Source of the DNA: a virus
DNA length: 24,134 nt
Strand: one strand, 5' to 3'
Virus record (IMG/VR): IMGVR_UViG_3300042309_002026
Coordinates: 1-24,134 of that record
Below are positions 19,449 to 24,134 of the stretch, one piece after another. Position 1 is the stretch's first letter, and each line of letters starts with the position of its first letter. The position numbers and the translations under genes are program-made. A model generated the notes under the pieces. The model saw only the letters and a program-made list of their open reading frames with translations, had not been told where the DNA came from and ran no database searches.

Positions 19449-20042
19449 TCAGACCAAGGATTCGCGCAACGCTTTCACCCATGCCGTTTGCTCAGCAGCC
19501 CGTTTCACTTCCTTTGCATAGTGCTCTCTGTGGTAAGAAAGATCACGCTCGCAACCTTTAATTTTCTGCTGTAGCCATTCTTCTCCAGACAATCGCTCAC
19601 AAGGCTTGCTGCAATGCTCTGTTGAGCAGTCAAAACGGATGCTTTCTGTGATTTGCTCACGCATAAACTTCTTAAGCCCATGGTGATCGTCTGTGGGCGG
19701 ATTCCATCGCTCCACTTGGTTAAGCATGTCTTCATAAGAAGCCCGCAATGCAAGTGCCTTTTGCAGACGCTCCAATCGGCTTACTTCAGCCTGTTCCCAT
19801 TCTTGATTGGCTGCACGGGTGCAGTCTGCTGCAGACATCTTGGAAAGGCGTTCCAGTTCAGTCCTGGTGCGGTCAATGGCCTTAAGGTGATAGTCGCTGG
19901 GCTCAAAGGCATCAGGAATTTGCTCACCACCGCCGGGCTCATCCCTCAAGGTGATGCAGGCGCCAAAAGCGCGAGCGCAATCAAGGGCGAACTGCTGAAA
20001 GGTGATGCCCTTTACAATGGGCGCTGTGTATCCAGAAGGCAT
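19449..20042 (-). CDS. Conserved phage-type hypothetical (197 aa)
   Basis: ATG 20042 (MPSGYTAPIVKGITFQQF). N-terminal part FALDCARAFGACITLRDEPG with EPSDYHLKAID, a pattern I recognise from many phage proteins; then a long, charged, coiled-coil-like region (ERLSKMSAADCTRAA, AEVSRLERLQKALAL). C-terminal Cys (CSTEHCSKPCERL) may bind metal: three Cys plus one His within about 12 residues. Function unknown. Confidence 0.75.
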   Translation of the reverse strand: MPSGYTAPIVKGITFQQFALDCARAFGACITLRDEPGGGEQIPDAFEPSDYHLKAIDRTRTELERLSKMSAADCTRAANQEWEQAEVSRLERLQKALALRASYEDMLNQVERWNPPTDDHHGLKKFMREQITESIRFDCSTEHCSKPCERLSGEEWLQQKIKGCERDLSYHREHYAKEVKRAAEQTAWVKALRESLV

Positions 20043-20152
20043 GGCGTGATAGAGGGATCAACAGGGCCACAATAGCCTTACGAGCCTGTCCTGTCCAGCC
20101 CCTCAACAATGCTTCACAAGCCTGTGCCCTGCGCTACAGTTGCGCCAAGGCA

Positions 20153-20177
20153 AGAAAAAGCGCCCCTTGCGGAGCGC
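20153..20177 (-). terminator. Terminator after 69-aa gene
   Basis: Leftward, GCGCTCC-GCAA-GGGGCGC (20177-20160) with a GNRA loop, followed by TTTTTC. It ends the unit at 20261-20470. The rest of 20043-20260 shows no gene. Confidence 0.8.
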
Positions 20178-20260
20178 CTTGAGCCGTTCTCTTCCTCATC
20201 TTGCCTGCCCCATTGCCCCTTGTGAAGCCTTTGTCAGCAAAGGCGGATAAGCACTTATGC

Positions 20261-20470
20261 CTAGGGCTTCAGGCTTGCAATGGAGAATTGCGGCAGTCTG
20301 CCCATGCGCAAGCGGCTAGGGCTGACAAATTGTTGCGAGCCAGTCCTGAGGTTTTTGATCTTGACCAGTTCTGTTTGCACCTTGCTGGCCACCACGATGT
20401 AGCTTCCTCGCCATCCAAACAAAGCATCGTTCAAATCGACAACTGCTCCTGGCGCCCATTGCTGCAACAT
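20261..20470 (-). CDS. Hypothetical SH3-like small protein (69 aa)
   Basis: ATG 20470. Beta-rich character: PGAVVDLNDALFGWRGSYI, KVQTELVKIKNLR, with a basic tail (SPSRLRMGRLPQF). The GxVV...GxY(I)V...V.I..L pattern resembles small SH3-like barrels, which is impression only. Bounded by a terminator on each side (20153-20177 and 20519-20542), so likely monocistronic. Confidence 0.6.
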   Translation of the reverse strand: MLQQWAPGAVVDLNDALFGWRGSYIVVASKVQTELVKIKNLRTGSQQFVSPSRLRMGRLPQFSIASLKP

Positions 20471-20518
20471 TTTCTGACGATTATGGTTCAGCTTTAATTA
20501 TGGCTGGCTCCTAAGCGC

Positions 20519-20542
20519 AATAAAAAAGGCGCCAATGGCGCC
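20519..20542 (-). terminator. Terminator after RlpA-like gene
   Basis: Leftward, GGCGCC-ATT-GGCGCC (20542-20528) followed by TTTTTTATT. Strong factor-independent terminator 27 bases past the RlpA-like stop. Confidence 0.85.
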
Positions 20543-20569
20543 CTCTTGTGTTCCTCACACCATCAGACT

Positions 20570-20926
20570 CTACACCAGTCGGTAGCACACCCTAGCAATG
20601 CCTTGAGACGGGCTTGCAATGCGACTGAATGCACCAGCGCTCAAGTCGAGAATGCGCCCACCGGCATAAGGCCCGCGATCAGTCACAACCACTTGTGTGC
20701 TCCGGCCATTGTCTTGATTGACAACCAGCAAGCGGGTGCCAAAAGGCAGCGAGCGATGGGCAGTGATCGAAGCGGAAGGATTCATTGGCTGGCCGTTCGC
20801 CATTGTTCGGCCTGCAAAACCATCCCCGCGCCCATAGAAGCTGGCATCACCACAACGAGCAGCGTGAACAGGAGCAGGAGCTGCAGCGAGAGCAGCAATA
20901 GACAGGAAAGAAAGAATACGAAGCAT
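20570..20926 (-). CDS. RlpA-like double-psi beta-barrel exported protein
   Basis: A 118-aa protein from ATG 20926 with a signal peptide (MLRILSFLSIAALAAAPAP, likely cleaved after VHA at 22). The mature part is an RlpA-like domain: ASFYG (28-32), FAGRTMANG (37-45), AHRSLPFGT (56-64), VVNQDNGRS (68-76), VTDRGPYAGGRILDLS (81-96; D83 equivalent of the key Asp). RlpA is a lytic transglycosylase acting on peptidoglycan lacking stem peptides, so this could remodel or lyse the host wall after Sec export. The frame is open upstream to ATG 21136, which would add 70 residues. Own terminator downstream. Confidence 0.8.
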   Translation of the reverse strand: MLRILSFLSIAALAAAPAPVHAARCGDASFYGRGDGFAGRTMANGQPMNPSASITAHRSLPFGTRLLVVNQDNGRSTQVVVTDRGPYAGGRILDLSAGAFSRIASPSQGIARVCYRLV

Positions 20927-21203
20927 CAAAAGAAAGTAGATAGTTAGAGGGGCCAGTCGCCTGGCAAGCTCAGGATTGAGCAATGCCCACCGTAGCAGAA
21001 CGAACAATGCCCTTGCGTCGTGGTATGCTTTGTAGGCAATTCGCCCCTGAGGCTTAATCGCCTCCATCGCTGATGCCGTGAGGGTGGGGGAGTCCGGTTG
21101 GTTTTGCACTATCGAGAGAAGTGCAGCCGAGCGCATGGGTCGGTGAGGGCGACCAACCAGCTTCGGGAATGAAGCAGGGCTTATCGGAGGATTGCAAGAG
21201 GAG

Positions 21204-21227
21204 AGCCCCGTAAGGGGCTTTCTTTTT
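21204..21227 (+). terminator. Rightward terminator without an obvious gene
   Basis: AGCCCC-GTAA-GGGGCT (21204-21219) followed by TTCTTTTTG on the + strand. The - strand continuation (CTCTCC) has no T-tract, so it is directional rightward although no rightward gene lies upstream. It suggests a small rightward or antisense RNA. Confidence 0.65.
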
Positions 21228-21309
21228 GTCTATGCTTGTAGCGGGATGTAGGGCGAGCGTTTCTTCGCGCTTGTGAGCAATCAGCTCTCTGCCCGCTGGG
21301 CGATTCTCG

Positions 21310-21347
21310 TCATAAAGAAAGGCCCCTTGCGGGGCCTCTTTTCTTTG
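21310..21347. terminator. Bidirectional terminator
   Basis: GGCCCC-TTGC-GGGGCC (21321-21336) flanked by TTTCTTTAT on the leftward side and TCTTTTCTTT on the rightward side. It ends the leftward operon coming from 22.7 kb. Confidence 0.8.
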
Positions 21348-21377
21348 GCTTGTTGCTTACCAAGGGCTTGCCTTTAC

Positions 21378-21521
21378 TTACCAGTCGCCTTGTCTGGCAA
21401 TGCGCAACACCCTTACGCCAGGGCCTGCTAGTTCAAGAGCAGTTGTAACAGCTTGAGCAGCGCTTATGGCCATGATTGTCCATAGGCCGATGGTGGTGTG
21501 AATGAGGTAGGTGCAGGGCAT
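21378..21521 (-). CDS. Small hydrophobic protein (47 aa)
   Basis: ATG 21521 overlaps the TAA of the upstream gene by one base (TAATG). The protein starts MPCTYLIHTTIGLWTIMAIS, with one likely membrane helix (about residues 5-30), and ends RVLRIARQGDW. It is last in the operon, before the bidirectional terminator. No family is recognised. Confidence 0.6.
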   Translation of the reverse strand: MPCTYLIHTTIGLWTIMAISAAQAVTTALELAGPGVRVLRIARQGDW

Positions 21522-21844
21522 TAGCGAGAAGCGCGAACAGTGGCTAGTGGATGTTCACTGCAAGCTTTGAGGTAGGAGCAGCAGAAGTCATACAGACCTT
21601 GCCAATTACCCCAGCCATTAGGCGGATTGTCTTGTTCACAGAGATGGCGGTGCATCGCCAAGAATGCAATCCCCTTTGAGATCGGTTCAATTAGCTGGTG
21701 AGCAGTTGTGATGCCAATCTCTTCGGGACGCCACAAAGCCTCATAGATTCCAGCGGTGCCAGCCATCTTGTTCAGGTTGTGGGTGATGTTGCGCCAGTAA
21801 AGATCATTGCCGTTTTCGTCTTCAAGGTGAACGTCAAGGCTCAT
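21521..21844 (-). CDS. Conserved phage hypothetical (107 aa)
   Basis: ATG 21844 overlaps the upstream TGA (ATGA). The sequence has the pattern of a widespread phage family: MSLDVHLEDENG, NITHNLNKMAGTAGIYEAL, WRPEEIGI, NPPNGWGNWQGL and a C-terminal YLKACSEHPLATV. No function is known for it. The length is as expected for the family. Confidence 0.8.
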   Translation of the reverse strand: MSLDVHLEDENGNDLYWRNITHNLNKMAGTAGIYEALWRPEEIGITTAHQLIEPISKGIAFLAMHRHLCEQDNPPNGWGNWQGLYDFCCSYLKACSEHPLATVRASR

Positions 21845-22050
21845 CGGTTGGCCTCCAGCTCGGTAGCGATGTCATCTAGCCAGTCATCAGCGGAATCAAC
21901 GTATTCTTCGTTGGCATACGCTTCGCGAAGCTGATCCGCAGCAGCTCGCAGGGCGGCGGCAAGTTGCCCCCACTCTTCGCGGTAACAATTACTGCTCTTT
22001 TCGTAAGCACGTAACACCGCCTGAGCCGCTGGGGAGAGGGGCGGGGTCAT
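21841..22050 (-). CDS. Small acidic protein (69 aa), paralog of next gene
   Basis: Starts MTPPLSPAAQAVLRAY, ends IATELEANR. It shares PLSPAAQ(A/V)VL and the IATELEA end with the gene at 22047-22283, so the two are tandem paralogs. Helical; contains DSADDWLDDIAT. The stop overlaps the next start by 4 bases. Confidence 0.75.
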   Translation of the reverse strand: MTPPLSPAAQAVLRAYEKSSNCYREEWGQLAAALRAAADQLREAYANEEYVDSADDWLDDIATELEANR

Positions 22051-22283
22051 TGGGCCTCCAGTTCGGTGGCGATGGCGAGGAGTTGCTCGCGCACGTCATG
22101 CTTGGCAACAGATGCGTCTGAGGTGCGGAGCCACGGCTTCAGTTCAGGCACCACCTGATCCGTAGCAGCGCGGATGATGGCGGCGGCAATGCTTGTTGCA
22201 TAGGATTCTGACTCTCCAGCGCACATTTGATAGAGGGCTTCGTTTAACACCACCTGAGCCGCTGGGGAGAGTGGTTCAGCCAC
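22047..22283 (-). CDS. Small helical protein (78 aa), paralog of 21841-22050
   Basis: GTG 22283 (encoding VAEPLSPAAQVVLNEAL) is preferred: it overlaps the upstream stop by only 8 bases and aligns with the start of the paralog. An ATG at 22325 would add 14 residues. It ends LLAIATELEAQ; the TGA overlaps the next start (ATGA). Function unknown. Confidence 0.7.
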   Translation of the reverse strand: MAEPLSPAAQVVLNEALYQMCAGESESYATSIAAAIIRAATDQVVPELKPWLRTSDASVAKHDVREQLLAIATELEAQ

Positions 22284-22719
22284 GGTCGGCCTCCTGCTCA
22301 AGCCAATGGACGAGGGTGCTCGCATGAATAAAATCAGCCTTTTTAGCGGCTGCTATTACTTCACGAATCGCGGCGCGAGCTTGGAGAGTATGAAACGATT
22401 GACCGCTGTTGCACGCTGTACTGGTATATCTGTAGTTGGGGTCATCGTCGCTGCATACGGATTCATCAAGTCCGTTGTTCAGCCAGTCTTCGTTCATAAT
22501 CGCCTCCTCAACCCTCTCCACCAACCCAGCAGGCCGAGCCTCAGCACTGGCGGCGCGGAGTTCGGTCATGGGAGCCTCGCTGTGGGCGGCTTCTAGGGCC
22601 TCGATGCGGGCGCGGAGTTCGAGGATGCAGGTCGCAGTAGGCCATGGGATCTTGCCTTCTTCTTTGCAGATCCCTATAACTTCCCACTGCTCAGGCGTGG
22701 CGCGGTGTTGGTCGGTCAT
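22276..22719 (-). CDS. Conserved cyanophage-type hypothetical (147 aa)
   Basis: ATG 22719. The N-terminus MTDQHRATPEQWEVIGI and the CILELRARIEALEAAHSEA segment (helical, coiled-coil-like) are features I know from proteins in Synechococcus and Cyanobium genomes and phages. A variable acidic middle (SVCSDDDPNYRY) follows, then AREVIAAAKK-type helix. Function unknown. First gene of a coupled leftward operon to 21378. Confidence 0.75.
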   Translation of the reverse strand: MTDQHRATPEQWEVIGICKEEGKIPWPTATCILELRARIEALEAAHSEAPMTELRAASAEARPAGLVERVEEAIMNEDWLNNGLDESVCSDDDPNYRYTSTACNSGQSFHTLQARAAIREVIAAAKKADFIHASTLVHWLEQEADRG

Positions 22720-22769
22720 GGCTGGTCAGGGTGTGGTGTGTGCTGCCGGGATAGGCTCCCATGGGCCGT

Positions 22770-23009
22770 TTAGTCGTCGTCTTCGTCGTTTTCAATCTCG
22801 GAAACCTCAATTTCGTTTTGAACACCGTAGAAAACGTTGCCGCGAACAATCTGTTCGTGAGCTTCAAACTCAAGAACCTCGCCGCCATCCTTGACTTCAA
22901 CGTAAAAGTTGGTTTCAAAGGCCTTGTCTTTTGCCTGCTTTTCATCGTCAGCTTGAACCTCGACCAGGACAGTCATAGTGCAAGGGATGATTACTGAATA
23001 CTTGGGCAT
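22770..23009 (-). CDS. Hypothetical beta-rich acidic protein (79 aa)
   Basis: ATG 23009. Pattern MPKYSVIIPCTMTVLVEVQA then EKQAKDKAFE and an acidic C-terminus ending ENDEDDD. The strand-helix-strand layout (TVLVEVQADDEKQAKDKAF) resembles small phage proteins with a single alpha/beta module. No family is assigned. Confidence 0.7.
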   Translation of the reverse strand: MPKYSVIIPCTMTVLVEVQADDEKQAKDKAFETNFYVEVKDGGEVLEFEAHEQIVRGNVFYGVQNEIEVSEIENDEDDD

Positions 23010-23067
23010 GGTTGCAATGCGGTGGGAATGACTGCCGGATTGGAGACGGCTCCGGCGGCCGTGGCGG

Positions 23068-23145
23068 TCAGGCTGCTACCAGCCGTCGCGCCGTGGTCTG
23101 TGAGCAGCCGAGGCGCTCCGCAATGGCGCGGTGTTGATTGCTCAT
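23068..23145 (-). CDS. Possible HTH micro-protein (25 aa)
   Basis: ATG 23145 overlaps the upstream TGA (ATGA). It encodes MSNQHRAIAERLGCSQTTAR and five more residues, which is essentially one helix-turn-helix unit. Either a remnant of a longer regulator or a chance frame. The GC-rich region 23010-23067 has no other convincing gene. Confidence 0.3.
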   Translation of the reverse strand: MSNQHRAIAERLGCSQTTARRLVAA

Positions 23146-23540
23146 GCCAGCCCTCCATTGCCAATGGCAGCAGCATAAGCAGCCAAATAGGCAATTTGGT
23201 CGTCAGCAGTAGGAGCTTCAGTCACCACTTCATGGTGCTGTTCAACGTGGTGGTCATGCGCGGCTTTCAGCGAGCAGAGCAAACAAATAAGATCGCTGCA
23301 ATGAGGATTGCCGGGATTCTCGTCTAGCACCGTCTCAAGCGTTGTCATCCAACGCTCCAAATCAACAATGCGAAAAGACCACGCAACAGTTGGCTGGTTC
23401 ATGGTCATCACCAAGCGGCCTTCCTTGGTGAAAGCGCTGGTGCCAAGCGAATCGCGACTGATGGAAACAGTCATAGTTACTGTCTGAGGGACTCCTCCAT
23501 TGTGGGGACGATGGCAGTAAAGGTCAATGGGAAAGGCCAT
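23142..23540 (-). CDS. Hypothetical protein (132 aa) with His cluster
   Basis: ATG 23540 gives 132 aa; a later ATG at 23474 (MTVSISRDSLGTSAF) gives 110 aa and is equally possible. It contains VAWSFRIVDLERWMTTLE, CSDLICLLCSLKA and a His-rich stretch HDHHVEQHHE that could bind metal. No family is recognised. Coupled by 4 bases to the HTH micro-frame. Confidence 0.65.
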   Translation of the reverse strand: MAFPIDLYCHRPHNGGVPQTVTMTVSISRDSLGTSAFTKEGRLVMTMNQPTVAWSFRIVDLERWMTTLETVLDENPGNPHCSDLICLLCSLKAAHDHHVEQHHEVVTEAPTADDQIAYLAAYAAAIGNGGLA

Positions 23541-23549
23541 TAGCGCTGC

Positions 23550-23978
23550 TTATACCAGTAGCTTCCCGCCTCCGCTTACCACCTTCCCCATACCCAGCCT
23601 TGTCTGTCGCCAGCCGGAGGCAATGATGTGGCACGGCCCCAGAGGCTCCAGAATGGCCCATTGAGCGGCCCTGGCGACTACTGCCTGATAGCCCTGCCGC
23701 TGTGCTTTCGTGAGCGGTCCTGGTGGTTCCACTAGGGCTGTTCTAGCCCAGTCAGCCACCTCCTCAATGTCCTCCAGTTCGTTGGTCGCAATGACAAAAT
23801 GCCTGCCTCGCTGCTCCAGTTTGCGCCATGCAGGGTGAGGGCATTCTGCAGCAGTGGCTTCAAATGCCTCCCTAAGGATAGGCGGCAGGCAAATCCGCAC
23901 TTTTGGCGGAAGCCTGGGTTCCGCTGGAGGCAGCATTTGTTCAATTCCAACAGAAAGCTGGATCATCTTGATGCTCAT
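23550..23978 (-). CDS. Hypothetical protein (142 aa)
   Basis: Starts MSIKMIQLSVGIEQML (ATG 23978), inside the 3' end of the preceding gene (38-base overlap). It has a Pro-rich N-terminal part (PPAEPRLPPKVRICLPP), then helical segments (ILREAFEATAAEC, EDIEEVADWARTALVE, GYQAVVARAAQWAIL). No family is recognised. Confidence 0.65.
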   Translation of the reverse strand: MSIKMIQLSVGIEQMLPPAEPRLPPKVRICLPPILREAFEATAAECPHPAWRKLEQRGRHFVIATNELEDIEEVADWARTALVEPPGPLTKAQRQGYQAVVARAAQWAILEPLGPCHIIASGWRQTRLGMGKVVSGGGKLLV

Positions 23979-24102
23979 AGACAAACAAAATGGACGTTCC
24001 ATCAGGAAGCTGCCGCTGAAACAATAACCAGGCAAGGTTAAGGCTTGTGGCGCTCAGGCTTGTCTGTCTACCATCGCTCAGTCGTGCGTGGTACAAGCTC
24101 AT
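23941..24102 (-). CDS. Small protein (53 aa)
   Basis: ATG 24102 (MSLYHARLSDGRQTSLSAT), TGA at 23943-23941. Balanced composition with beta-like segments (LNLAWLLFQRQLP, TSILFVYEHQDD) and an overlap with the next gene suggest real translation. No family is recognised. A second short frame (from ATG 24133, 21 codons) overlaps it near the window edge and is not called. Confidence 0.55.
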   Translation of the reverse strand: MSLYHARLSDGRQTSLSATSLNLAWLLFQRQLPDGTSILFVYEHQDDPAFCWN

Positions 24103-24134
24103 TGCATTGCCCCTTATCATCCTTCTGCTCCATG

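Larger units (their letters stand above)
20927..21377. other. Region between RlpA-like gene and 47-aa gene
   Basis: It contains an open leftward frame from ATG 21136 fused in frame to the RlpA-like gene; its segment IKPQGRIAYKAYHDARALF looks protein-like, so it may be a separate or N-terminal module. It also contains a rightward terminator (21204-21227) and a bidirectional one (21310-21347). Nothing else is recognised. Confidence 0.4.

Overview
The window looks like part of the genome of a tailed double-stranded DNA phage of a cyanobacterium, probably a picocyanobacterium of the Synechococcus/Cyanobium kind. Visible support: a large terminase; a compact class I ribonucleotide reductase pair of the type found in cyanopodoviruses; a DUF932 phage/plasmid protein; densely packed small genes of unknown function with ATGA/GTGA start-stop overlaps; and four copies of the cyanobacterial DnaA box TTTTCCACA. 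The host assignment is inference. A prophage or phage-plasmid is also possible.

Layout: the terminase (45-1421) and one small gene read rightward and converge on a block that reads almost entirely leftward to the right edge. From left to right this block holds: a small acidic protein; an HU-like protein, metallophosphoesterase and 66-aa gene as a translationally coupled operon; a 500-base RNA region with two tRNA-like folds around a pseudoknotted domain (3426-3935); NrdB then NrdA; a Gly-X repeat protein; small coupled genes; a glycoside hydrolase; a cytosine-5 DNA methyltransferase; and a GIY-YIG-like/winged-helix protein.

At 11352-13650 the leftward coding is interrupted by 2.3 kb that looks like a replication or control region: DnaA boxes, a TATAAT box, a strongly folded putative RNA, a rightward HNH endonuclease gene flanked by imperfect direct repeats, and about ten copies of a pseudo-palindromic repeat. 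To the right are a DUF7178-like gene and its partner, a membrane-anchored HTH mini-protein behind an operator-rich intergenic region (15119-15447), a sliding-clamp-like protein, DUF3293 and DUF932 proteins, an RlpA-like cell-wall protein, and a run of coupled small genes.

Deoxynucleotide supply (NrdAB), a clamp, DNA modification, a nucleoid-type protein and candidate origin elements point to a DNA metabolism and early-gene arm, with packaging at the left edge. Several hairpin/T-tract terminators cut the leftward block into short transcription units. Start codons are generally preceded by pyrimidine-rich tracts rather than Shine-Dalgarno sequences. Three small genes (8386-8559, 21378-21521, 23941-24102) are inferred from coupling, leader sequence and composition.
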